Assembly: GCF_029633865.1 (NCBI RefSeq)
Contig: NC_079212.1
Coordinates: forward strand, 81,188,672-81,252,671
Reading direction: 5' to 3'
DNA from: Lampris incognitus
Taxonomy: Eukaryota; Chordata; Actinopteri; Lampriformes; Lampridae
DNA length: 64,000 bases
Shown here: piece after piece, positions 32,591 to 41,935 of the stretch
Position numbering within the stretch: the first letter of the stretch is position 1
Layout: every line of letters begins with the position of its first letter
The notes under the pieces: model-generated
Database searches by the model: none
The model's input: only the letters and a program-made list of their open reading frames with translations
Told to the model about the DNA's origin: nothing
Program-made: the position numbers and the translations under genes

Positions 32591-33432
32591 TCTTCCTGAC
32601 TGCTCTCTTTGCCAACTTCTCCCAGAAAGTACAGCTGTTTAACCTCTTCAGTGACTTCTCTCACCGCTTTAGAGTGACATACACGCTCCCAATGTCCCTT
32701 TTTATGACACTTGTTGCACTTACTGTTCGTTGCCGGACACTTCCGCTCATCGGTGTGCTGCGTCTTGCCGCACCTCCCGCATTCATCTACTTTGTTGGTT
32801 GCAGGACTGCCGCCACCATGACGCTGTCCGCCCTTTTTGTTTTGGCTTCCGTCCCGCCGTCGGACAACATTGACGTTAGCCAGCTGGGCCTCTGGTTGGT
32901 TAACTTGGAGGCTGAGCTGCCTTGTTATTGCCTCCACCTGGCGCACTTGTTCAATGACTTTCACCAGAGTAAGGTCCGCTGTGAGCTGGAACTGACGGGA
33001 GAGCACCTTATCTTTTATGCCCACTACCAGACGATCTCTGATATGTTCATCCCTCTTGTCCCCAAACTCACAGTGTTCAGACAGCTCATACAATGTCCGG
33101 ATGTACATCTCCGCTGTCTCTCCTGGCTGCTGGCTACGTTGATAGAAGCACGCCCTCTCATGTATGATGTTACGGCGGGGAATAAAGTAGCCGTCGAACC
33201 TTTTCAGTACGATATCATAGTCCACTTTATCACCCTCCGCCGCGAAGTCAAACGAGCTGAATATCTTTTCAGCCTCGCTTCCCATTGCATAAATCAGCGA
33301 ACTCACTTGAATCTCCCCGTCGTCTTCATCCAGCTTTGTCGCGAGCCTGAAGCGCGAAAACCGTTGTTTCCACTCTGGCCATTCGACGGGGCAGTCAAAC
33401 TTGAATTCACTCGGCGGATTAAACTTCGGCAT
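32578..33432 (-). CDS. gag: Gag of element G
   Basis: 284 aa from ATG at 33432. Capsid region (EWPEWKQRFSRFRLATKL and on) occupies residues 10-180, followed by a basic stretch (RRRDGSQNKKGGQRHGGG) and two zinc knuckles near residues 218-250 (CGRCGKTQHTDERKC, a spaced variant, and CNKCHKKGHWERVC). It packages the element RNA into particles and supplies the N-terminal part of Gag-Pol. The stop (32578-32580) lies inside the pol frame. The frame is intact. Confidence 0.92.
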   Translation of the reverse strand: MPKFNPPSEFKFDCPVEWPEWKQRFSRFRLATKLDEDDGEIQVSSLIYAMGSEAEKIFSSFDFAAEGDKVDYDIVLKRFDGYFIPRRNIIHERACFYQRSQQPGETAEMYIRTLYELSEHCEFGDKRDEHIRDRLVVGIKDKVLSRQFQLTADLTLVKVIEQVRQVEAITRQLSLQVNQPEAQLANVNVVRRRDGSQNKKGGQRHGGGSPATNKVDECGRCGKTQHTDERKCPATNSKCNKCHKKGHWERVCHSKAVREVTEEVKQLYFLGEVGKESSQEDWTV

Positions 33433-33459
33433 GACCGCTCGTGTTCCGATACACAGACT

Positions 33460-33471
33460 ATTCTGACACCA
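33460..33471 (-). promoter_or_regulatory. Primer binding site of G, tRNA-Leu type
   Basis: TGGTGTCAGAAT directly abuts the 5' LTR on the minus strand. The first nine bases match the complement of tRNA-Leu(CAG) 3' end. Confidence 0.75.
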
Positions 33472-33681
33472 TGTAATGTCCGTAGACGCCTTGTCTTACT
33501 GACATAAGAATAATTCAAGAACGAGCCGACTTCGTAGGTTCTTAACTGTGTAGCTTTTACTAGCGTTCATCCGACATACAACCTTCATAACATGCGCTTC
33601 TAACTTCCTGTATACGTCACACGCACTGCACGTACACCCGTGAGTAGGTCAAGTTAAACACGTGACCTTTCATTCATTACA
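33472..33681 (-). repeat. 5' LTR of G
   Basis: 210 bp, no difference from 29250-29459 found by eye. Confidence 0.92.
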
Positions 33682-33903
33682 GAGTGCAGCGATCTGCGCG
33701 GTGAGGGCATCTAACGTGCTCGTCGCGGCCTGGGAGCCGGACTGAAGATCGCTGATCTCTCCGGTGACACGGGTGAAGGCAGTAGTAAGCTCTGAGCAGA
33801 GAGAGGCAAGTTGGCAACTGTGACTTCTTACTACTGCCTCTAGGGGGACGGAGCTCTGGGGCGTCACAGGGACCGTCCGCTCCTTGGGTTTGCCTGGGTC
33901 CAT
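33682..33903 (-). pseudogene. gag: F gag N-terminus
   Basis: Starts with ATG at 33903, 16 nt from the 5' LTR. It encodes a coiled-coil-like N-terminal part (LASLCSELTTAFTRVTGEI) that matches the start of Gag of H. It is cut by G near 33682 and continues at 29249. Confidence 0.82.
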
Positions 33904-33919
33904 AATGGCTTCGACGTTC
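33904..33919 (-). promoter_or_regulatory. F leader with self-primer complement
   Basis: 16 nt between LTR and gag ATG. The core ACGTCGAAGC (minus strand, 33908-33917) recurs on the plus strand in both F LTRs (25174-25183, 34469-34478), so the transcript can pair with itself over 10 nt. The sequence differs from that of G1 but the pairing is kept. Confidence 0.7.
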
Positions 33920-34661
33920 TGTTATGCTCGCGCACCAGAACCTGACCCGTGTGGCGAAACCCAAGACAGACAGACACGAGATGACTTCTAAGTCTACAAA
34001 GGGGGGTTTTATTGTGGGAGGGAAATGTATGGTGAAAAAGGCGTTCTGTTAGTGGGATGTGTGAATAAACTATGTGTGGTGTCCCGTGGTTTGCGTGTAT
34101 AACTATGTGTGAGTGTTTTTAGCCAATGTGTGGTGCGGTATGTAAATGACCAGGAGGTGTTGAAGAAATGTGCGTGCACCTGGCGAGAAAGTCCAGTCCG
34201 TGATCCAAGAGGGGTTGTCCGAGAAAGTCCAGGTCCGAGAAGTCGAGTCCGAAAGGAGGGGTCCAGGTAGAGGGACAAGGGGGGAGATCGCAGGAGAGGT
34301 CCGGGGAGAAACGTGAAGGTCGCTGGGGACGAGGGAGACGCGGGGAGCCGTGGAAATCGCGGAGGGAGAGTCTTGGGAGGAACAGAGACACGAAGATAAG
34401 ACACTGGGGAATAAACCGAAAGCAAGGAACGCTGGAGGCCTTATCAGAACTTCACCGCAGGGTTCAGTACGTCGAAGCACTGAGAGACGTTCTGGGAGGC
34501 TTTTTGTAGAAGGCTGCCTGATTGCCACAGGTGTGCCTGATGGATGATGGCAAACACCTGGTGCAGTGCAGCGCTCGCGCTCGGATGTTTCCGGCACGTC
34601 CGAGCTGGGGGAGTGGCTTGAACGTGCCGGGGAGGCAGCTCGGGGCGGTGTAACCACAACA
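33920..34661 (-). repeat. 5' LTR of F
   Basis: 742 bp. It lacks about 7 bp (near 34240) and about 19 bp (near 34575) present in the 3' LTR. The TATA-like minus-strand TACAAAAAGC (about 34499-34508) lies about 27 bp upstream of the self-primer sequence at 34469-34478. Confidence 0.9.
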
Positions 34662-34666
34662 ACTGT

Positions 34667-36933
34667 GTTTGATCCAAGATTTTAGCCAATTTATTTTTAA
34701 AGTTCCATTAAGGCAATCATAATCAAGAACTTTTAGTCCTTCATCCTTTACTTCTTTAACCATATGGCTTTTCTTTATATAGTGTGGTCTGTTTCGCCAA
34801 ATGAAATTTAGATTAATCTGATTGATTGATTTGATTAATTTTTTTTGGAATGGCGTGAGAATAGGCTGGGTAAATACACCTTAATAAGCATTCCATCTTA
34901 GTTAAATAAATTTTGCCAAGAATTGATAGGTCTCTTTGGAGCCAGATGTTTAGCTTTGATTTACATTCCTTTAACTTATTTTCTACATTAAAAGACAGAC
35001 TTCGTTTTTGGTCTTTTGAAAGGAAACTTCCCAGGTATTTGATTTGTGATTTAATAGGAATATTACAGATTTCTTTTAGTAGGATGTCATGTACAGCCAA
35101 TAGTTCAAATTTTTTTAAATTTAGTGTTAATCCTGAAGCTTTAGAGAATTTTTCAACTTTTTCAATAGTTGTTGGAATTTGGTGTCCATATTTTAAGAAA
35201 ATTGTCGTGTCATCTGCTAGTTGGCTGATAATATCTGTACCTAATACATTTAGTTGTTTAATGTCATCACAATTTTTGAGGTAAATTGCTAACATTTCTG
35301 TAACTAGTATGAATAAATATGGAGAAACCGGACAATGAGGAATCCCTACATTAACATTAAAACTGGGGGTGGTGCCAGCAGGTAGTATGACACAGCTGGT
35401 AATATTCTGATACAGACCACTGACAAAATTCCTAAAATTAACTCCAAATCCAAAATGTTCAAGTACCAAGATGATAAATGGATGCTCCACAGAGTCAAAC
35501 GCTTTATAAAAATCTAAAAACAGGAGAAACCCATCATCTTCAATTTGGTTTCTGTATTCAATAATGTCCATGGATGATCCGCTGTGGCGACCCCTAACGG
35601 GAGCAGCCGAAAGTAGTAGTAATTCAATAATGTCCATTACCAGCCTTATATTGTTGTGGATTGATCTTCCTTTTAGAAAACCTGATTGTGTTTCTGCAAT
35701 AAGATTCGAAATTCCTGTTTGAAGACGAGTAGTGAAAATGTAGGTTAGGAGTTTGTAGTCTGAGTTTCTAAGAGTGATGGGCCTTTTATTATCTATAATT
35801 CTGGGGTCTTTTCCAGGTTTTGGAATTGAAATGATAATCCCTTGTTTCATTGTAGGCGGAAGTGTGCAAGTTTCAAATATTTCCATGAAAACTTGATGTA
35901 GTAGTTCTCTAATATCTTCCCAGAAATGTCTGTAGAAGTCAGCTGTGAGGCCGTCTGACCCAGGGGCTTTATTTAAAGACAAGTGACTAATAACTGCATC
36001 AAGTTCTGCAATTGTTATTTGATGATCGCAAGTTTGTTTGAAACCATCTTCAATTTTGGGAATATAACTTGCTATATCCTTTAAGAATGCATGACAATCC
36101 TCATTAGAAAATTTAGAGCTGTAAAGCTGGCTATAGAATTTAAGGATTTCCGAGGAGATTAATTTTTCATCTGTGGTTTCTATATCATCAATTATCAAGG
36201 ATTTAATGTTATTTTTTTCCTGCCTTCTTTTTTCAAGGTTACAGAAATATGCTGAGTTTTTTTCACCCTCCTCTATCCATTTAGCTCTAGACCTAATAAA
36301 GGCTCCTTTTGCTTTCTGCGTGTAGATTTCATCCATTTTCTGTTTATCGTCTTCAGTGGGATTAGGTTTATTGCAGTAAACATTAAGCTGTTTAATTATA
36401 TATAGTTCTTTTCTTTCAAGATCTTTTTTAATTTTTTTACTGAATGAGATGGTGAGTTGGCGTATTTTATATTTTAGGAACTCCCATTTCTTGACAGGCG
36501 TTGTTAGTTCTTCAGAGTTTATGATCACTTGAATCGATAGTTTAATTTTTCTACAGTAATTAGAATTTTTATTTAGACTGGAGTTAAATTTCCAATATTT
36601 GTGAGAATAAGTACTCCTGTTTTTAGGTTTAACATGTAGAGAAATAATGCTGTGATCAGTAAGTGGAGCAGCCGAGATATCAGAGTTGATATCATAGCAC
36701 AGCAAGTGGCTTGCAATTAACCAATAGTCAATTCTAGATTTTAAATTTGAATTTGGGCTGAACCATGAGTATCTAAATATTCCTGGATTTAAATATCGCC
36801 ATGCATCAATCAGATTTTTGTTCATTACAAAAGTTAGTAAATATGGAATTAGGATGACTTGCAGAATGTTTAAGAGGATATTTATCAAAGAAATCATCCT
36901 GGACTAAATTCAGATCCCCTCCAACTATAATAT
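34667..36933 (-). pseudogene. LINE ORF2 central part: endonuclease end and reverse transcriptase
   Basis: 36933-36840 continues the endonuclease (VGGDLNLVQDD). After a frameshift the 694-aa open stretch 36897-34813 holds its last motifs (SRIDYW and LTDHSIISL), the RT fingers (LNKAPGSDGLTADFY), FLDFYKAFDSVEH, and the catalytic QLADD. The frame ends at 34813 in an A-run on the minus strand, a one-base slip, after which coding continues (FIWRNRPHYIKKS) to the F insertion. The architecture and sequence style fit the L1/Tx1 clade. The stretch includes a 66-bp in-frame insert at 35572-35637. Confidence 0.87.
35572..35621 (+). mobile_element. 50-bp extremely truncated RTE-like LINE insertion
   Basis: The last 50 bp of the LINE family seen at 54671-55775 (ending in tagtagta), flanked by a perfect 16-bp duplication ATTCAATAATGTCCAT (35556-35571, 35622-35637). 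Insert plus duplication is 66 bp and keeps the host LINE frame open. Confidence 0.92.
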
Positions 36934-37104
36934 TGTGGCAGGATGAGGAAAAACACAGGAGACCAAGGCGAGTTTGATGTTTATTCCTCAACTCCAAAAA
37001 AGCAACTGCAGCAGGAACAACCCTGCACCGGCGAGCCCGGGAACGTAAACCACGCCCCCAGCTCACAGTCCTGCTGGGTGAGAGGCATAGCCCCTAGTGT
37101 CCGC
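36934..37104 (-). repeat. 3' LTR of E, main part
   Basis: 171 bp. The last 4 bp are at 41890-41893, beyond element D. AATAAA is on the minus strand (complement of tttatt near 36980). Confidence 0.88.
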
Positions 37105-37297
37105 TGTAATGATCTGTGCCCTCTGGCTATGTTAACTTATAACATTAATAAAGCAAGGACGACTTCTCTCGTGCTGGGTGTTTATTCACCGACCGGATTC
37201 CGACTGACGTTGTTATGTACATCACGTGACTTTGTTGTGGCGCTACGGAAAGCCGTAAGGGACATTAGCAAATCAAATATTACTAGCAAATATTACA
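37105..37297 (-). repeat. 3' LTR of D
   Basis: 193 bp, TGTAAT...ATTACA. AATAAA on the minus strand near 37170. 37298-37617 is 3' noncoding DNA of D where I see nothing else. Confidence 0.9.
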
Positions 37298-37617
37298 TCT
37301 CCCTTTTTCTGAAAAGTGCTGCTTTCTCTGCAGAGATACAGACCACGTTGAGCACGTTTATAAGCGAATACAATCTTAATAAGAAAGAATATGAAAGTGG
37401 AACTCTTATATAACTGGACTGCAACAAAGCAGTGTAAAACATTTCCTTCACTGTCTAAATGTGAAACCGTAATAACATTTCATCTTTTTTTCATTTCATT
37501 ACTGGTAACTGCAAACAGCAGGTAGGTACACAAGGTAAGTGAACGCTGTAAATATTTCTTTTCAAAACATAGCAGGTATAGTACAGGTTGGTGTAAAATT
37601 CTCTCTTTTTTTAACAT

Positions 37618-40600
37618 TCATAAGTCAAGGATTTGTCTTGGTTTGATCGTGCGACCTGACCTCGTGGTGTAACCAGGCTGTGTGTCTGGTTGTCGCTGAT
37701 TGTTCGTATCTGGAGGTTCAGCATGCTCTTGCTGATGAGCTTGTGTGTTGTTGTTAGCGCTGGTAACAGTCTGCTGTGAAGTGTGTGTGTGTGTAGTGTG
37801 AGTGTTCACTCTGCTTTGTCGCAGGTGTTGACGGTTGCGTCGGTAGATCTGACCTTCTTTGGTTTGGATGTGGTAGCTCCTGTCTGTGTTCGCTGGTCTT
37901 TCCACAGTTGCAGGTCTCCAGGATCCATCCTCCTGCCGGAAGCGGATTGGTGTGCCTGCGGGCAGGTGGGGCAGAGGTTTGGCTGTTCGGTTGTAGTACG
38001 CCTGCTGGCGCTGTTGACATACCTCTCTCCTTTCGTGAACATCCTCCTGACTGGCGATCTGTGGCTGCAGGTGTTTTGCTGTTGATGGGAGAATGGACCG
38101 CAGCCTCCGACTCATCAGTAGCTGTGCCGGTGATTTCAGGTTGTCCACCGGTGTGTTGCGATACTCCAGTAAGCTCATGTAGGGGTCTTTGTTCTCAGCT
38201 TTGGCTTTGTCCAGGATGCGTTTGGCCGTCTGGACAGTCTTCACGGAGAGGCCGTTGCTCTGTGGGTAGTGGGGGCTTGTGGTGGTGTGTGAGAAACCCC
38301 ATGTCTGTGAGAAGTTGCGGAACTCACCAGAGCTGTAGCACGGACCGTTGTCGCTGATGATAGTCTCGGGGATTCCGTGTCGAGCCATTGCTGCTTTCAG
38401 CTTCATGATGACGGCAGATGAGGTGCAGCTGTAAAGTCTCTCTAGCTCGAAGAATCTGGAGTAGTAGTCCACAGTGACTATGAAGTCCTGTGAGTTCCAT
38501 GTGAATAGGTCTGTGCCTAGCACTTGCCACGGCCGCTCGGGTATGGCGTGTGACATCATTGGTTCCTTTGCATTTGCGCTGCGCCGTTCTTGGCATATGC
38601 TGCAGTCTGCTACCGCGTCCTCGATCTGTTTCCCCATGCCAGGCCAGAACAGTAAGTCTCTTGCTCGGCATTTGCTTTTTTCCACGCCAAGGTGGCTGGC
38701 ATGGATACGCTGTATCATGTCCTTGCGAAGCTTTTGGGGGACAATGATTCTCTCACCTTTGAACAGGATACCGTCCATTTCTGAGATTTCTGCTCTGTGG
38801 TTCCAGTATTCCTGGATGCTGGGCGGGCACTTTTTCTTTGTGTCTGGCCAGCCAGTGAGTGTGGCTCGTCTGAGTGCGGTGAGCTGTGGATCTTGCGCTG
38901 TTTCCTGCTTGATTTCTGTGAGTCTTGTGTCGCTCACAGGGATGTTGCTGAGGACTGTGTGCACTTGGGCCTCCATCCCTTCCTGTAGGTCACTGTCGTG
39001 GTGTTCTATTGACTTGCGTGACAGTGTGTCGGCCACCGGTATGTCCTTACCGGGGCGGTGGATGATTTGGATGTCGTATTTTTGGAGCGCCAGGATCATC
39101 CGTTGCAGCCGGGGTGGTGCTGCTGCCAGTGGCTTTTTTAGTATTGCCTCCAGAGGCTTGTGGTCTGACTCCACAATCACTTTTCGTCCGTACATGTACT
39201 CGTGGAACCTCTTGCAGCCGAAGACCACAGCGTAGAGCTCCTTCTCTATCTGTGCGTAGTTTTCTTCAGTGCTGTTGAGTGACTTGGACGCATAGGCAAT
39301 TGGTTTGCCATCTTGGAGCATGACAGCCCCAAGGCCACTTTCGGATGCATCCACTTGGAGTCGCAGCTCTTTCTGCGGGTCGAAATATGAGAGTACTGGA
39401 CCTGGGTGCTATGTAATGAGATTCTTCATCTCTTGGAACGCCTTGTCGTGGACTGCATCCCACACAAACTCACTGTCCTGTTTCAGAAGCTGTCTGAGGG
39501 GTGAGTTTATCTGTGAGAGGTGTGGAGCGAATCTGGCGAGGTAGTTGATCATGCCGAGGACTGTCTCCAGCTCTGCTTTGTTCTGTGGGGGTTGCACGTC
39601 CTTGACCGCCTTCACCTTGTGTGGGTCTGGTTTGATGCCTTCGTGTGAGAGCGTGTGGCCGAAGTAGCGTACCTCGGACACGCATATGTGACACTTGTCG
39701 GGGTTGAGCCTCACCCCTCGCTCCCTTGTGCGCTTCAGCATCGCTCTGAGACGCTGGTCATGTTCCTCTTTAGTCTTGCCGAACACTAGTATGTCGTCCA
39801 CCATGGCCGTCACACCGTCCAATCCTTCATATGTTTCATCCACGCGTCTCTGGAACTCGTCTTGAGCGGACACGATTCCGAATGGCAGTCTGAGGAAACG
39901 ATACCTGCCAAACACTGTGTTAAATGCCGTCAACATTGAGGATTCAGCGCTCAGTTTGATGGCCCAATAGCCTGACCGCGCGTCTAACACGCTAAAGTAC
40001 TCAGCTCCAGCGAGCTTTGTGGTGGCATCCTCCAGCGTGGGGAGGGGGTAGTGAGGTCGTTGTATCACTTTGTTAAGAGCTCTGGGGTCTGAACACACTC
40101 TAAGTTTGCCTGTCTTTGGCTTCTCAACAATGACGAGTGCATTCCCCCATTCTGTGTGTTCTTTTACCTTACAGATTATGCCGCCTTTCTCCATGCTGTC
40201 AAGCTCGTCCCTCAGTTTGCTGCGTAGGGCGATGGGGATTCTGCGTGGCGGGCAGACGATCGGCGTTGCATCTGGTGTGACGCGGAAGGTGCACTCGCCT
40301 GGGAACTCTCCTATTCCCTGGAAAACATCTGCATACTCATCCATTATGCGCTGTGATGTGACATTGTTTTCCTCGCTCACAGCCATCACTATTTTTATCA
40401 AATTTAGGTCACGGCATGTTTTCATTGCCATGACTGGTGGGGCGTTTGTGTCAATGACGTAAAAGTCCAGCATCATTGCATTGTCTCTGTACTTACATTT
40501 GAGTTTGCATGTGCCTTTCACGCTCAGCGCGCCTCCTCCATATTCAGTGAGTCTGTGTATTGCTGGTTTCAGTGTCACATTTTTGAACAGCGCCTGGAAC

Positions 40601-41628
40601 AGGTTGGTGGGAATAGTATTGGCCTGTGCCCCAGTGTCTAGTTTAAACTTTACCTTCTGTGGAGGTGTGCCAATTCCAACCTCTACGTAAGCCTGCTCGT
40701 TGCTTTTTCCGTTGTTCTCTATTGAGATGCAGTCTATGTACAGCTCTGTCTGTTCTCCCACAGCGGTGCTCTCCACTGTAATGTTGTCGAAGTACAGCTC
40801 TTCCTGCTCTCTGTCAGTGGTGTACTCTTCTGGGTTCTCTCCGACGGCATGTACTGTGCCGCGGTAGTACTTTGTCTGTCCCTGGGAGCTAGACTTGCAT
40901 ACTTTAGCAAAATGATTGAGCTTCTTGCATTTAATGCATTGTTTACCCTTAGCTGGGCAAGTGGCTTTAGCGCCGTGTAGCCCTCCACAATAGCTATACG
41001 CCCTGGCGGCGGTGCTAACGTTACCCTCCCTTTGTCTGAAGTTAGCGTTAGCTGCTTTGGGTGCGTTCGGTTTGTAAGTCTTTCTGCCTATTGCGTGCAC
41101 CGTTTCATGTGTGCTGCCCTGGCCCATAAACTTTAGCTGTTGCTTTGCTAGCTCGTGTGAGCGGGCTACATCTATGGCTTTCTCTAGCGTTAGCTCAGCT
41201 CCCTGGCTAAGTAGCTTTTCTCTCACTCTGGGTGAGTTGGTGGCAAACACGATGCGGTCCCTGACCATCTCGTCGGCATTTGGGTAGCCACAGTCTTTGA
41301 CTAGGAGCTTTAGCTCAGTTACAAATTGTTCGAAGGATTCACTCTCTCCCTGCATCTTTTCATGAAATTTATATCTGGCATAAATCGGGTTTGCTTTGGG
41401 GGTGATGTACTCAGTGTACTTATCGTAGTACGTTTCTAGCTTCTTGGCTTGTTCTCCGCTGAGTGTTCAAGTGTTGTGCACATCGCGCCCTTTTTCCCCT
41501 ATCCAGAGCAGGAGGTAGCTGCATTTCTCCTCTTCGTTCTTCCCGCGCAGGGGGCCCTTGAACATTAGCTCCGTTGTTTGTCGAAATCGTCTCCATGCTT
41601 CAGGTAAGTTCGCCGATTCCCAGTCCAT
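37618..41628 (-). pseudogene. pol: Gag-Pol of element D, single frame with two stops
   Basis: From ATG at 41628 the same frame runs to 37618 (about 1337 codons) broken only by TGA at 41467-41469 and TAG at 39409-39411, consistent with TGG to TGA and CAG to TAG. Gag has zinc knuckles (CPAKGKQCIKCKKLNHFAKVC region). Protease has FKLDTGAQAN, RT has VLDARSGYWAI, LPFGIVSAQ and VDDILVFG. RNase H has DASESGLGAV. Integrase has its zinc finger (HASHLGVEKS to CSICQ) and the two aspartates (LGTDLFTW, ISDNGP), but the glutamate is valine (NGLSVKTVQ; codon 38242-38244). Gag and Pol sharing one frame differs from G, where pol is shifted. Confidence 0.88.
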
Positions 41629-41679
41629 CCGTGGAGCTGGAACGCCGTACGAATCCAATTTGGGTATTTAAACTCCGCT

Positions 41680-41691
41680 ACTCTGACACCA
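41680..41691 (-). promoter_or_regulatory. Primer binding site of D, tRNA-Leu type
   Basis: TGGTGTCAGAGT on the minus strand abuts the 5' LTR. Confidence 0.75.
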
Positions 41692-41884
41692 TGTAATGAT
41701 CTGTGCCCTCTGGCTATGTTAACTTATAACATTAATAAAGCAAGGACGACTTCTCTCGTGCTGGGTGTTTATTCACCGACCGGATTCCGACTGACGTTGT
41801 TACGTACATCACGTGACTTTGTTGTGGCGCTACGGAAAGCCGTAAGGGACATTAGCAAATCAAATATTACTAGCAAATATTACA
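41692..41884 (-). repeat. 5' LTR of D
   Basis: 193 bp. One difference from the 3' LTR (c here, t there, in gttgttaNgtac). Confidence 0.9.
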
Positions 41885-41935
41885 TCCGCCACACCCCCCC
41901 CCCCGAACACCCAGAAGGGACTCCTGGAAAGAAAA

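Larger units (their letters stand above)
29250..33681 (-). mobile_element. G: intact Ty3/gypsy element
   Basis: Two 210-bp LTRs (29250-29459, 33472-33681; TGTAATG...CATTACA) appear identical. The flanks are gagag (29245-29249) and gagtg (33682-33686), one mismatch. Gag (284 aa) and pol (about 1000 aa) are both uninterrupted, with all protease, RT, RNase H and integrase motifs. A tRNA-Leu-type primer site follows the 5' LTR and a purine tract precedes the 3' LTR. This is the only element in the window with no visible defect. Known retrotransposons with such features are often still mobile, but activity is an inference. Confidence 0.93.
24618..34661 (-). mobile_element. F: Ty3/gypsy chromovirus, RT core deleted, carrying element G
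   Basis: LTRs at 24618-25385 (768 bp) and 33920-34661 (742 bp) begin TGTTGTGG and end CATAACA on the minus strand. The size difference comes from two short deletions in the right LTR. The flanks are actat (24613-24617) and actgt (34662-34666), a 5-bp duplication with one change. Gag, protease, partial RT, RNase H, integrase and chromodomain are recognisable. Element G sits in the 5' part of gag. The in-frame loss of the RT catalytic core makes F non-autonomous. Confidence 0.9.
37105..41884 (-). mobile_element. D: Ty3/gypsy element, tRNA-Leu-type primer, young but defective
   Basis: Two 193-bp LTRs (37105-37297, 41692-41884) differ at one base. The perfect duplication tccgc (37100-37104, 41885-41889) lies within the 3' LTR of E, four bases from its edge. 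Gag-protease-RT-RNase H-integrase lie in a single frame with two stops and one lost catalytic residue. The purine tract aaaaagggaga precedes the 3' LTR on the minus strand. Confidence 0.92.

Noticed and set aside
32560..33507. 315-codon plus-strand frame opposite G gag
   Set aside because: Antisense shadow of an intact gag. It contains no known domain and crosses the gag ATG and LTR.
29250..33681. G as an endogenous retrovirus with envelope
   Set aside because: No open frame follows integrase before the 3' LTR, so there is no env gene.
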